64,000 bases of DNA from Desulfovibrio sp. Huiquan2017 (GCF_017351175.1 NZ_JAFMPN010000005.1:1-64000); one strand, 5' to 3'; positions 52,624 through 61,279 are shown, counted from the stretch's first letter. Translations and numbers: made by a program. The notes: a model not told the origin generated them from the sequence alone.

Positions 52624-53087
52624 TACTCTTTTTTATTCGAGGAAGGCGATGGGTAACGATCGATTTTTGCAAAAAGCATATCCATCAAATTATAAATGCG
52701 CTTCTCACCCTTTTCGAATTTATGGGCATCCCATTGTCCTACCCGCAACTTGACACGACCAACCATTTCCTTGTTGTGAAAAGCGTTGATTTCAGCATCA
52801 GAGAGAAACAGGGCGAGATCCCAGGACCACAAGCCGTAGTAAGTCAACGTCCATTCCGCATCCCCTACATGCGAGCCCGCCGGAAGGACCCGATAAGCAA
52901 TTCCTTCCTTGTCGAGCCAATGCTCCATGGCGACAATGAACCCCTCACGGGTCTCCGTATTCTTAATGATACAGATTTTTTTGGCCTGGCTGATCCCTTC
53001 TGCGGGGTCATTGATAACGTCGAATTTACCACAGCCTGCCATTGCCAGAAGAATGAAAAGAAAAAGGAGAAGGCCGCATTTACGCAT
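52623..53087 (-). CDS. Lipoprotein, Sbal_3080-like
   Basis: A 154-aa lipoprotein (MRKCGLLLFLFILLAMAGC, Cys19). Mature part with KKICIIKNTETREGFIVAMEHWL, YRVLPAGSHVG and WTLTYYGLWSWDLALFLSDAEI resembles what I recall of the Sbal_3080 lipoprotein family (conserved W-W-D-L-A-L stretch). The start is ATG 53087 behind a G-run. Role in the cluster unknown; it could be an outer-membrane anchor for export. Confidence 0.68.
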   Translation of the reverse strand: MRKCGLLLFLFILLAMAGCGKFDVINDPAEGISQAKKICIIKNTETREGFIVAMEHWLDKEGIAYRVLPAGSHVGDAEWTLTYYGLWSWDLALFLSDAEINAFHNKEMVGRVKLRVGQWDAHKFEKGEKRIYNLMDMLFAKIDRYPSPSSNKKE

Positions 53088-53107
53088 GGATAGTCCCCCC
53101 AATGGGT

Positions 53108-53365
53108 TTAGTCGGTCAAAGTTTTTTTCTTTTCCAAAACAAAGGCATGGAGATCTCCCAGAGTCCGGATGGATTGAAACGCCTCGTCCTTTTTGATCTT
53201 GAAGTGGAACGCCTGCTCCAGGACCACAACCATATCGACGGCATCCAGGCTGTCAAGATCCAAATCGTCCTTGAACTTGGCCTCGGGGCTCATCGCAGCC
53301 GGGTCAAGTTCGAATTCCTCGACGAGCAGTTCGTCGATGCGTGCTGTAACTTCCTCGTCAGTCAT
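53108..53365 (-). CDS. Acyl carrier protein 2 of APE-like cluster
   Basis: An 85-aa ACP with phosphopantetheine Ser39 (DLDLDSLDAVDM). ATG 53365 is preceded by GGAG. It differs from ACP 1 around helix II/III (VVVLEQAFHFKIKKDEAF), so the two may serve different KS partners. It begins within the end of the KS gene (8-bp overlap). Confidence 0.9.
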   Translation of the reverse strand: MTDEEVTARIDELLVEEFELDPAAMSPEAKFKDDLDLDSLDAVDMVVVLEQAFHFKIKKDEAFQSIRTLGDLHAFVLEKKKTLTD

Positions 53366-54584
53366 CATATCTCCGCAAAACAATTGAAGTATTAATACCA
53401 CCCAGCGCAAAGCTGTTCTTCAGGGCTGTGGTTATCGGCCATTTTTCAGTTTCAAGGACGTGCGACAGTCCGACACAGTCCGGCGCAATGTCTATCAAGT
53501 TTCTTGTAGGGAACACAAGTCCATTATTCATCATTGAAATAGTAGCAATTGTTTCAACACCACCGCTGGCAGCCATCGTGTGCCCAAGGTGTCCCTTGAG
53601 GCTGCTCACCTTAGGTCCAGCTCCAAGCAGCGAAGCGATTGCCGCACTCTCGGCAGCATCGCCAAGCCGGGTACCCGTGGCGTGGGCATTGACGTAGTCC
53701 ACTTCGGCCGGAGACACCCCCGCATCGTCCAAGGCTCGCGACATGCACCTGGCTATGGCCTCATCGCTGGGGCTGGCCAGGTTTGACGGATCCGAAGTAG
53801 AGGCAAATCCCAATATCTCAGCAAGGATAGTCGCATTGCGAGCCAAGGCATGATCCAGAGACTCCAGAACCAGCAAACCGGCCCCCTCCGCACAGACAAT
53901 GCCGTCGCGATCCCGATCAAAGGGGCGCGGCGTCTGCTCCGGCACCTCATTGTACCCAGTAGAAGCGGCCTCGATAACGTCAAAGGTGCCGACGGTCAGC
54001 GGATGGAGTTCGTCCGCCCCGCCGCACAGCATGACCTCCTGCCGACCTATGGCCACAGCCTCCGCCGCAAGGCCGATGGACTGGCAACCGGTGGAGCAAG
54101 CTGCCGAGGGCGCGACAACCCGCCCCGTAATTCCGAAGAACTGGGCCAGATTGGTGGCGCAGCTATGATTCATTATCTTGAAAAATTCCGTCGCCTTGGT
54201 GCCTTCAATGCTCAGGCCGTCCAGATAGCGGGCGAAAAAGGCCTGCATGGCCTGAACACTGCCCACAGTAGAACCCAGGCACAGTCCGGTCCCGGCATCG
54301 GTCAACATCGCTTCGTCAAGCCCTGCCATGGCAACGGCTTCCCGGGCGGCCAGCGCGGCATAGATGGACATCGGCGACATGGAACGCCGAAATTTTCTGG
54401 GAATGGATTTTTCGTCGCAGTCCGGCACGGTCCCGGCAATGGTCGGAACCAACCCCGAAATCTCGCGTAGTGCCGCCATAGGACGGACACCACTCTCTCC
54501 GGCCGCAAGCCCGCGCATCAAGGATTCCACTCCTGTGCCAAAGGGAGATACGGCTCCCATTCCCGTTATGACGACTCGTCTCAT
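53358..54584 (-). CDS. Beta-ketoacyl-ACP synthase 2 of APE-like cluster
   Basis: A 408-aa KAS I/II-type enzyme with complete active site: Cys163 (APSAACSTGCQS), His301 (NAHATGTRLGD), His335 (KGHLGHTMAASG). It starts at MRRVVITGMGAVSPFG, overlapping the stop of the FAD gene by 4 bp. It is likely the ApeR- or ApeO-type elongating KS; which is not decided by eye. Confidence 0.9.
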   Translation of the reverse strand: MRRVVITGMGAVSPFGTGVESLMRGLAAGESGVRPMAALREISGLVPTIAGTVPDCDEKSIPRKFRRSMSPMSIYAALAAREAVAMAGLDEAMLTDAGTGLCLGSTVGSVQAMQAFFARYLDGLSIEGTKATEFFKIMNHSCATNLAQFFGITGRVVAPSAACSTGCQSIGLAAEAVAIGRQEVMLCGGADELHPLTVGTFDVIEAASTGYNEVPEQTPRPFDRDRDGIVCAEGAGLLVLESLDHALARNATILAEILGFASTSDPSNLASPSDEAIARCMSRALDDAGVSPAEVDYVNAHATGTRLGDAAESAAIASLLGAGPKVSSLKGHLGHTMAASGGVETIATISMMNNGLVFPTRNLIDIAPDCVGLSHVLETEKWPITTALKNSFALGGINTSIVLRRYDD

Positions 54585-56068
54585 GCGTATTGCCTCAGTT
54601 CGGAGTGAAGAGATTCATGGCCCAGAATGATCCCGCAGGTCAGATAGGCGGAAATGACTGCCCCCAGAATGCCGGGTGCAACGATTCCTTGCCCGGCCAG
54701 GGTAAGCCCCTCCACCTTGGTTACCGGAGCAGGATTAAACTGATTGATGGAATGGCAGAGCCCATACAGGCTGCCCGAAGGCGCGGCGCAAAAGTCTCGG
54801 AACGTCAGCGGCGTAGCCCCCTGGACAAAACGTACGGTCTCCGAAAGTTCCGGCATCCTACGAAAGACCTCCCGCTCGAAAGAGTGCAGCAGTTCGGCTT
54901 TACGCTGCCGGTAGTCCTCGGGCCGGGACGCAGGAAGGGAATCCGCCCACGGGGCAAATGGGGAAAAAGCCTGAGAGACAATCGCGGTCACCCCCATCTT
55001 CCCCGATCCCGGATCCTCGGAAGCAGAAAGGAAAATCATGCTTTCCTGAACCGGCAACCCCCCTTTCAGGTCATCCGACAGCGAGCGCCCTGGCCAAAGT
55101 ATGACATTCTGCCCGTCAAGACTGGGGATGAGCGCTTCACTGACGCCGAAAAGCATGAGTGCTGAAGCGGTGTCCTCCAGCAGAGCCAGCCGTTTTTTGA
55201 AAGCTGGACGAAAGGCCGCGTCTGGCGTTGCTTCAATCAAACCGCGAGGGTGAGCGGTCCACAGGCAGGACGGCGCGGCGAACTCCCGCCCATCGTCCAG
55301 AACGACGCCTGTCACCCGGCGTTCCGCATCAATCTCCACGGAACGGACACTGTGACCGAGAAAAACGTCGACCCCAGCCTCGGCCAGTCGCGTTTCAAAT
55401 GCACGCACTAGAGCATGACCGCCCCCTTCCACACCGTGAGTTGAAAGCAAGTAGGACCCGGCGACCAGGGCATGAGTCGAAAAAAGCGCGTCCTCGGGCG
55501 GAACGCCATAGAGCAGGGTATGAAAGCTCAGGACCGCCTTGAGTTCCTCGTTGTCCGTCAGCTCGTCGAGAAATGTCCGCAGTGTCGTAGTTTCACCATG
55601 CAGCGTTCCATTCAAATCAAAGGGACGCGTAAAATTGAGAAAAGGAGAAGCAGCAATGTTCCGGTCGACAGCATCAAGATAGCGCTCGATAGCAACCGTT
55701 TCGGCAGGAAAACAACGGGTCAGATACGCCTTGCAGGCCTCGAATCCTGACGGGACAGCATAGCTGCGCCCGGAAGGCTCCGCCACAAAGCGGTCAAAAC
55801 CCTCAAGTCTGTACGGCTTCTTCCCAATAAGCGGCGCAATGCCGAGGTGCTTGAAATACACGTCCAACGGGTGCCCGTCTCCCAACCCGCCCACGTAATG
55901 CAACCCTGTGTCGAACTGGACACCTCCCCGACGGAAGCCCCGCACCGTTGGCGAAAGGCGGGGAAACGCCTCTACCAAGGCAATCCGGGCACCGCTCTGG
56001 GCCAGCAGCAAGGCTGCCGTCATACCGGATATGCCACCGCCGACAACGATGTGATCGAACCGAGGCAT
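54581..56068 (-). CDS. CrtI/phytoene-desaturase-like FAD oxidoreductase
   Basis: A 495-aa flavoprotein with GGGISGMTAALLLAQSG at residues 10-26, a RALVDA-like helix region, HGVEGGGHALVRAFETRLAEAG (a phytoene-desaturase-type HGxxGGxxxLxxA segment), and a C-terminal GLTLAGQGIVAPGILGAVISAYLTCG. It may desaturate the acyl chain or oxidise the aryl head. The ATG overlaps the next KS stop by one base; an in-frame ATG 21 nt earlier is in that KS. The acceptor substrate is unknown. Confidence 0.82.
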   Translation of the reverse strand: MPRFDHIVVGGGISGMTAALLLAQSGARIALVEAFPRLSPTVRGFRRGGVQFDTGLHYVGGLGDGHPLDVYFKHLGIAPLIGKKPYRLEGFDRFVAEPSGRSYAVPSGFEACKAYLTRCFPAETVAIERYLDAVDRNIAASPFLNFTRPFDLNGTLHGETTTLRTFLDELTDNEELKAVLSFHTLLYGVPPEDALFSTHALVAGSYLLSTHGVEGGGHALVRAFETRLAEAGVDVFLGHSVRSVEIDAERRVTGVVLDDGREFAAPSCLWTAHPRGLIEATPDAAFRPAFKKRLALLEDTASALMLFGVSEALIPSLDGQNVILWPGRSLSDDLKGGLPVQESMIFLSASEDPGSGKMGVTAIVSQAFSPFAPWADSLPASRPEDYRQRKAELLHSFEREVFRRMPELSETVRFVQGATPLTFRDFCAAPSGSLYGLCHSINQFNPAPVTKVEGLTLAGQGIVAPGILGAVISAYLTCGIILGHESLHSELRQYA

Positions 56069-57282
56069 CAGAACCTCAGAACGAGGCAAGAGTTGGTACC
56101 GCCGAACCCGGCAGAATTACACAGCACGTTCCGGGGCGTTGTTTCCCGAACGTCCAGGATGACATCAAGTCCTTCCGCCTCGGGCATGAGCGTGTCCAGG
56201 TTGATGTTCGGGGCAAGAAATCCGTCCCGCGCCATGAGCGTGCAGTAGACGACCTGGCTGGCACCCGACATCCACAACTCATGGCCAGTCATGGATTTGG
56301 TAGAAGAAATGGCCGGAGTGCACTCCGCAAACAAAGCGCGGAGATTGGCGACCTCGGCGCGATCCCCCGTCGGCGTCGCCGTGGCATGCGCACAAACGTA
56401 GTCGATCTCTCCGGGAACAAGCCCCGCACCCTGTAACGCCATGCGGCCCGCCCGACAAAGCCCCGTATCGCTGGGGACGGAAAGATGCTCACCGTCCGAG
56501 GAAAAACCGTAGCCTGCCACCCGTCCTAAGATTTTCGCACCGCGAGCCTCTGCCAGATCACGCCGCTCCAGCACAATTGCGGCAGCACCGCCGCTGGGGA
56601 CCAGTCCATCCCTATCCTGCGAAAACGGTCGGCTGCCCTTTGCAGGGTTGCCTGGATCCGCAGCAAAGGAGCCTAGCCCGTCGAAACTGCACATGGATTG
56701 CCAATTAATTTCCTGCGCACCGCCGCAGATGACGCGTTCCTGCAACCCGGCGGCAATCAGGGCAACGCCCTGCCCCACGGCATTTCCGCCGCTGGAACAG
56801 GCGGAACTCAAGGTCCAGGCCGCCCCTTTGGTTCCCAGCAGGGAATTGAGATTCATGGTGACATTGGAAGTCATGGAACGGAAGATGACTCCACTGCCGA
56901 GCAGTCCGGTGTCCCCTCGCTCTCGCAACAATGCTTCCTGCTCAAGGGCGGCCAGGCAACTCGAATCACAGCCGAAGACAATCCCGGTCTGGTCATTGGC
57001 CCAGTCGTCGGGGTGCAAGCCGGACATTTCCAGAGCATCCATAGTCGCAGCATGGGCATGAATGGCGTGCAGGGTCATGGTCTTGCGCTGCTTGCGCGAA
57101 AGTCGTGCGGCTGGATCAAAATCCCTAATCTGCCCCGTCAGCGGACTGGCAAATCCCAGTTCGGTACGAAGAGGATCCGCAACAATGCCGGAACGGCCGG
57201 AATGCAAGGCCTCCGCAACCGAGTCCACGGAATGGCCCAAGACGGAAACAATTCCGATCCCTGTGATAACGACTTCAAACAT
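56068..57282 (-). CDS. Beta-ketoacyl-ACP synthase 3 of APE-like cluster
   Basis: A 404-aa KAS I/II-type enzyme with Cys162 (LSSACSSGGNAVG), His299 (CAHATATPTGD) and His334 (KSMTGHELWMSGA) visible. It starts at MFEVVITGIGIVSVLG; the open frame runs 11 codons further upstream without a ribosome site. It is more divergent than KS1 and KS2 around the motifs, as expected for a specialised APE KS. It lies 13 bp after the reductase stop. Confidence 0.9.
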   Translation of the reverse strand: MFEVVITGIGIVSVLGHSVDSVAEALHSGRSGIVADPLRTELGFASPLTGQIRDFDPAARLSRKQRKTMTLHAIHAHAATMDALEMSGLHPDDWANDQTGIVFGCDSSCLAALEQEALLRERGDTGLLGSGVIFRSMTSNVTMNLNSLLGTKGAAWTLSSACSSGGNAVGQGVALIAAGLQERVICGGAQEINWQSMCSFDGLGSFAADPGNPAKGSRPFSQDRDGLVPSGGAAAIVLERRDLAEARGAKILGRVAGYGFSSDGEHLSVPSDTGLCRAGRMALQGAGLVPGEIDYVCAHATATPTGDRAEVANLRALFAECTPAISSTKSMTGHELWMSGASQVVYCTLMARDGFLAPNINLDTLMPEAEGLDVILDVRETTPRNVLCNSAGFGGTNSCLVLRF

Positions 57283-57295
57283 ATATAAAATGAAG

Positions 57296-58012
57296 TTAGG
57301 TGTAGATACCACCATTGACGGAAAGGACCTGCCCCGTGACGTACGTAGCTTGGGGCGAACACAAAAAGGTCACGACATCGGCCACTTCGTCCGGCCTACC
57401 CATCCGTCCCAACGGGATTCGACCAACGATTTCCTCTTTGGGCAGGCCATCGAGCATGGCGGTGTCAATGAAGCCGGGAGCGACGGCATTGACGAGAATA
57501 TTTCGTTTGGCGACTTCCATGGCAAGCGATCTGGTCGCACCGATGAGTCCGGCCTTCGCCGCTGAGTAGTTCGTCTGGCCGGGAACGCCCGTCTCGCCTG
57601 AGGTAGAGGCAATATTGACGATGCGCCCCTGACGCTTGCGCAACATCTTCGTAACCACAGCCTGGGTCACGTAAAAAAAACCATTCAGGTGCACCCGCAA
57701 CACATCTTCCCAAGCCGCAGGACTCATGAGCATCATCAGCCCGTCTTTAGCGAATCCGGCATTGTTGACTAGTGCAAAGGGGACTTCCCGCTCCAGCATC
57801 GGAGCAAGAATATTTTCTACGGCCTCATGGGCAGTTACATCAAACTGTAGCAAGGTGCATTGACGCCCCAACCCCACTATCTGTTCTGCGACTTTTTGGG
57901 CTGCCGAAGTATCGCTTCGGTAGTTCAACCAAATATCAAAACCAGCTTCGGCAAGCTTCACGGCAGTAGCTGCGCCGATCCCCTTACTTGCGCCGGTAAC
58001 AAAAGCTATCAT
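57296..58012 (-). CDS. 3-oxoacyl-ACP reductase FabG-like (ApeQ-like)
   Basis: A 238-aa short-chain dehydrogenase. NADP-binding TGASKGIG (residues 6-13), NNAG (83-86), catalytic Ser136, Tyr149 and Lys153 (NYSAAKAG), C-terminal [12 protein letters not shown]. It reduces the beta-keto group after each condensation. It is the first gene of the leftward APE-like cluster, directly behind the promoter. Confidence 0.92.
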   Translation of the reverse strand: MIAFVTGASKGIGAATAVKLAEAGFDIWLNYRSDTSAAQKVAEQIVGLGRQCTLLQFDVTAHEAVENILAPMLEREVPFALVNNAGFAKDGLMMLMSPAAWEDVLRVHLNGFFYVTQAVVTKMLRKRQGRIVNIASTSGETGVPGQTNYSAAKAGLIGATRSLAMEVAKRNILVNAVAPGFIDTAMLDGLPKEEIVGRIPLGRMGRPDEVADVVTFLCSPQATYVTGQVLSVNGGIYT

Positions 58013-58045
58013 AATTATTTGCCCTCTTAAGAAACTGAATCTTTA

Positions 58046-58074
58046 TTCATATCGGCAAACAAGTAACCCGTCAA
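58046..58074 (-). promoter_or_regulatory. promoter of APE-like cluster
   Basis: On the minus strand: -35 TTGACG (58069-58074), 17-nt spacer, -10 TATGAA (58046-58051), about 35 nt before the FabG-like start, with AAGAGGG as ribosome site. The adjoining 58075-58284 has no gene; it is a gap between the APE cluster and the next leftward gene. Confidence 0.65.
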
Positions 58075-58284
58075 TTGCATATTAGCGAACATGCGAGCGG
58101 GGAATGTCATGTTGTGATTTGCTTTCTTCTCCCGTGAGTCGCCGAAGAACTCATAGAGTTAGGCCCAGACCGCCTACAGAATTACCGCAATCTGTGCGGC
58201 GTTGACGGTATCGCCGCAACCGTCAGTTTCTTCGATTTCGCTCATTGAAAACTCGCTTCAAGAAAGAAGGAAATAAGTAAAATG

Positions 58285-58304
58285 AAAAAGCCCCTGTGAG
58301 GGGC
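58285..58304 (-). terminator. terminator of the acidic protein gene
   Basis: GCCCCTCACAGGGGC hairpin followed by TTTTT on the minus strand, 42 nt after the stop of the acidic gene. Confidence 0.85.
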
Positions 58305-58346
58305 CTTCCCTTGGCGGCATCTGGACCGCCAATGCTTATGGACCGA

Positions 58347-59054
58347 TTAATCGTTGTTAGCGTCGACAAGCTCGTCGACCAGCTCCCTGGCGTAGTCTCT
58401 GGTATCAACAACGATATAGCCGTCACTGCCGCAACCTCGGTCGTCAAGGACGTCACCCATCAGGCTCGTCAGGGCGGATACGGGATCGTCACCAAGGTCG
58501 TCCAGCGTGTAGTCACGGGTATCACCAAAGGTGGTGTGCAACGCGCCGTCCATGACCTTAAACGAGTCGGCGAAATACTCGTCTGCGGTTATGATGTCGG
58601 CCTCCGCGACATCAACGTCGAAAATCCCGTCTGTCAGCTCATCGAAGAAATCTCCAGCCTCGAGGTCCCCGTCAAAGTCAAACCCACCGACCCAGTTGTT
58701 GCCGTTCCACGACTCCTCGAAGCAGGCACGGACACGGCCAAGCATTTCCATGTTCTTGTCGATCCAGTAGGCAAGGCTGTATGCGTCGGCCATGTTGCAC
58801 ACCCCGTATTCTCCCACAAGATTGTTCCAGACGTCTCTGGAGCAACTCCCCCTCTCGTGGTGGCCGCGGGTCACGACGTCGATTTCGCCGTCACGCCAGT
58901 CAACCTGGAGGAAAATGTCCTCGCTCTCGGTGCCACCAGCCAGGTTGTCGCGGACAATGCAATCGATGGCCGATTCCGGCTCAAAGCGGCTAACCATTTC
59001 GGCAATAGCGTGCTTTGCGGCTTCGTTGTTCGTCTTTTCGTTCTCATTCCTCAT
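58347..59054 (-). CDS. Highly acidic hypothetical protein
   Basis: A 235-aa protein very rich in Asp/Glu with few Lys/Arg, particularly its last 110 residues (GGFDFDGDLEAGDFFDELTDG, YTLDDLGDDPVSALTSLMGD). ATG 59054 has AAGGAG 7 nt upstream; a TTG two codons earlier is not preferred. No recognised domain; the composition recalls DNA-mimic proteins (anti-restriction or repressor antagonists) but that is only inference. It has its own promoter/operator and terminator, and base use unlike core genes. Confidence 0.68.
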   Translation of the reverse strand: MRNENEKTNNEAAKHAIAEMVSRFEPESAIDCIVRDNLAGGTESEDIFLQVDWRDGEIDVVTRGHHERGSCSRDVWNNLVGEYGVCNMADAYSLAYWIDKNMEMLGRVRACFEESWNGNNWVGGFDFDGDLEAGDFFDELTDGIFDVDVAEADIITADEYFADSFKVMDGALHTTFGDTRDYTLDDLGDDPVSALTSLMGDVLDDRGCGSDGYIVVDTRDYARELVDELVDANND

Positions 59055-59097
59055 TCTCAATCTCCTTATTTTGTGGCGGTCCTCGCCGCCGCTGGCA

Positions 59098-59132
59098 GTG
59101 TGAATATTTCACACTACGAGCGCGAAAGTCAA
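59098..59132 (-). promoter_or_regulatory. promoter with operator for acidic protein gene
   Basis: On the minus strand: -35 TTGACT (59127-59132), 17-nt spacer, -10 AAATAT (59104-59109). A perfect inverted repeat GTGTGAA-TAT-TTCACAC (59098-59114) covers the -10, so a dimeric repressor could block the gene. Confidence 0.65.
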
Positions 59133-59170
59133 GTTTTTAGGGCATCCGAAGAGATATTTTCTTGATTCGG

Positions 59171-59197
59171 AAAAACCCGTGAGCGCCAGTGGATTTT
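59171..59197. repeat. copy 2 of imperfect palindrome shared with 38355-38380
   Basis: AAAAACC, core AGCGCCAG, TGGATTTT. It matches the copy at 38355-38380 with a few substitutions and one indel, and lies about 117 nt upstream of the acidic gene start, the same distance as the other copy from its gene. Confidence 0.5.
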
Positions 59198-59230
59198 GCG
59201 GACTTCCGCATCTTTTTGGCTGATGAAAGA

Positions 59231-59260
59231 GAAAAAAGGCCCCCATCAGGGGGCCAAAAA
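59231..59260 (-). terminator. terminator, minus-strand oriented
   Basis: GGCCCCC / GGGGGCC stem with loop ATCA; on the minus strand it is followed by TTTTTTCTC. It ends transcripts arriving from the right (the small gene at 59379-59612). Confidence 0.85.
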
Positions 59261-59378
59261 TCGAGATATGCCTCGCTCTCGGGTGGTGTTCCCTGGCAGG
59301 AGGTGTTCCCGCTTTTGAGCAACGTTGGTTCGGCCCCCCCCGAGCCACGCGGGAAGCCTGGGCGGAACTTCCGCCCGA

Positions 59379-59612
59379 TCAAATCACGGAGCAGGTCGGG
59401 TCGCGTGTTTGACGACGCGGCTCGTGTGCCGCTCCGATATGCTTAGGCCGTTCACGATAAACTGTGACAATCTTTGTTGCGTTACCGTGCGGGACTGTAA
59501 CCGCGACGTATTCATCTAGTTGATGCCGAGTGGCGCCCAGCCGCCCCGGACTTTTCTCGCCAACGGCCAAACAGGCCAGGGCGGTAGGTGTGGGGATCCC
59601 ACGTTCGTACAT
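59379..59612 (-). CDS. Small hypothetical protein, island gene
   Basis: 77 aa from ATG 59612, with no recognised motif (central DEYVAVTVPHGNATKIVTVYRERPKHIG). The ATG has no ribosome site, but an AAGGAGG lies further upstream, and the frame stays open from just after it with ALISKHAYTRMYERG; a non-ATG start (such as CTG near 59636) cannot be ruled out. A terminator follows. The gene is on the strand that drives the neighbouring small genes. Confidence 0.45.
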   Translation of the reverse strand: MYERGIPTPTALACLAVGEKSPGRLGATRHQLDEYVAVTVPHGNATKIVTVYRERPKHIGAAHEPRRQTRDPTCSVI

Positions 59613-59718
59613 GCGGGTATAAGCATGTTTTGAGATCAGCGCATTGATAATGCCTCCTTAGGTCTACTGACCAGTCAATCCATTTACGCCAATCATACCA
59701 CCGCCCCATCGCCAATCG

Positions 59719-59742
59719 CCACTTTTCGGCCGTGAAAAGTGG
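59719..59742. repeat. inverted repeat in island gap
   Basis: CCACTTTTC / GAAAAGTGG with a 6-nt loop in a gene-poor stretch (59613-59869). An additional TTCCCC..GGGGAA hairpin lies near 59822-59837. They may be terminators or operators. Confidence 0.4.
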
Positions 59743-59869
59743 CCGGTAAGGAAGGAAATTGAATGAAAAAAAAGAAGGGCAAGGATCAAAGGATCCCCGC
59801 CCCCCTTCATCTGTTAGCCATTCCCCTTCCCTGGGGAAACGGGGGGAAACACGTGTAGCGTAGCGGAAC

Positions 59870-60223
59870 GTGTTACTGTACCGCCGACAGGCGGTGCAGA
59901 AACGGGAACAGACGGAAAGGTCGGAGCTATGCGGAGTCTGGCTTGACGAAAAAGACTTTATGGTACCCTTCTGCATAAAGGCGGTTGAGATCGGGCTGGA
60001 TGCCTGGAGCCAAGAGCGCTCCCGGAAGGACGAAGCCAAGGACTATTGTCTCTGCCTCGCCTGGTCAAATCCCGGTCCAGCGTACGAATGCGGGATCGTG
60101 ACCTTCGCATTCGCACTGGCACCGCTGAAGACACAGACCGAACAACGTTCTACTTCGCACTCAGGGCGGTGCGGAGAGCATGGCTCCACGCCGCATGACG
60201 GGCATCGGGATAGACCTAGATGA
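59870..60223 (+). CDS. Possible hypothetical protein, island gene
   Basis: A plus-strand frame of 117 codons with credible codon pattern (RSELCGVWLDEKDFMVPFCIKAVEIGLDAW, DYCLCLAWSNPGPAYECGIVTFAFAL) and four Cys. GTG 59870 and GTG near 59894 are possible starts but neither has a good ribosome site. It would face the small minus-strand genes and abut the next one end-to-end. No family recognised. Confidence 0.4.
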   Translation: MLLYRRQAVQKREQTERSELCGVWLDEKDFMVPFCIKAVEIGLDAWSQERSRKDEAKDYCLCLAWSNPGPAYECGIVTFAFALAPLKTQTEQRSTSHSGRCGEHGSTPHDGHRDRPR

Positions 60224-60227
60224 CGGC

Positions 60228-60617
60228 TTAACTTCTGGCCCATACACACACCCCTTCGGCTTCGCCGAGCGGGATCTTGTCCCACTCATTTACGTGGATC
60301 TCGACAACAATGGCAGTCGGCCACAAGTCCGCTATCCCCCCGCAATCGACCATTTTTGTCAGCAAATGGAGGAAATCGGCGACACCACCAATCCGCACGA
60401 TTTCGATTCTGTCTGCCGGAACATTGGCAATAGATTCTCCGCTGCAAAGATCGAAATACTTACTGCCGTCAACCATCAACGCACCGTACGACACGAGGGA
60501 AACAGGACCATTTGATTTAGCGCAATGGAAAAGCGCCGTCACCAGCCCGTGGCGTGTCGGATTGCAGACAAGATCACCTATCAGCTCGTATTTGCAAACG
60601 TCCGTTATGCCGCCCAT
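60228..60617 (-). CDS. Hypothetical protein, island gene
   Basis: 129 aa from ATG 60617 with an excellent GGAGG 4 nt upstream. Compact alpha/beta pattern (ITDVCKYELIGDLVCNPTRHGLVTALFHC, VSLVSYGALMVDGSKYFDLC, WPTAIVVEIHVNEW), several Cys. No known domain. It lies just downstream of the RuvC-like gene in the same direction and may be co-transcribed with it. Confidence 0.6.
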   Translation of the reverse strand: MGGITDVCKYELIGDLVCNPTRHGLVTALFHCAKSNGPVSLVSYGALMVDGSKYFDLCSGESIANVPADRIEIVRIGGVADFLHLLTKMVDCGGIADLWPTAIVVEIHVNEWDKIPLGEAEGVCVWARS

Positions 60618-60683
60618 TGACCCTCCTTTTTTTGGTTCAACGAGCATTGTGCTCACACCCAAAAAAACGGTCAACATGTCTCT

Positions 60684-61226
60684 TTACTCGGCTTTTTGCC
60701 TCCAAGCCAGATAGGCAGCGGCGGCGTCTGCGGCATGTTCCAGACGGCATTTTGCCCCAGGCCATGGAGCGCTTGGCCACCGGCTTCTGGCGGCCGACAT
60801 CATCGCATCTTTCTCAGCAGACACCTCACAGGTCAGAGCCGTCTTGCCATCTCTCGGCCGTGTCGTGATCAGTTCGGAACCGATCCCTGCCGCCGCCCCG
60901 AGTATCACGCCGGCGGCCATGCGCATTGCCTGTACGGCGTTGACCGACTTGGATCCTTCGAGCGGCATCTCGGCGACGACACGATCAGGGGAATACCTGC
61001 CGACAAGGTGGATGAAGCCGTTGCCGAGCTGTCTCGCCGACTCCTCGAGCTGGACGTATTTCGGGGACTTCACCGGCACCATCTTCCCCGCCCTGTTCTT
61101 CCGCTTCTCCTGCTTCAGCTTGACCTGGACCGTGCCACAGTCAACGATCTCGTCGCCGACAAACACGCACCAGCCCAGGTTCTTCATCGCAACGTCCAAC
61201 GCCAGTATCGTTTCTTTCTTCGCCAA
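60684..61226 (-). CDS. RuvC-fold Holliday-junction resolvase-like protein
   Basis: 180 aa with RNase H-fold resolvase features: LALDVAMKNLGWCVF (Asp11), VVAEMPLEG (Glu86) followed by the helix AVQAMRMAAGVILGAAAG, and a C-terminal EHAADAAAAYLAW (His164, Asp167; the HxxD/DxxD of RuvC). Such stand-alone forms occur in phages and plasmids and resolve branched replication intermediates. The start is TTG 61226, just GAGA before it; a well-placed AGGAGG serves an out-of-frame ATG at 61240, so translational coupling or frame change may occur. Confidence 0.72.
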   Translation of the reverse strand: MAKKETILALDVAMKNLGWCVFVGDEIVDCGTVQVKLKQEKRKNRAGKMVPVKSPKYVQLEESARQLGNGFIHLVGRYSPDRVVAEMPLEGSKSVNAVQAMRMAAGVILGAAAGIGSELITTRPRDGKTALTCEVSAEKDAMMSAARSRWPSAPWPGAKCRLEHAADAAAAYLAWRQKAE

Positions 61227-61279
61227 TCTCGTTCGTCATCCAGTGCCTCCTGGAGTTCATCCTCGCTTCCTTTGCCTTT

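Noticed and set aside
59512-60039. 175-codon minus-strand frame
   Set aside because: Overlaps a better small gene and a better plus-strand frame; Ser/Arg-rich composition and no ribosome site.
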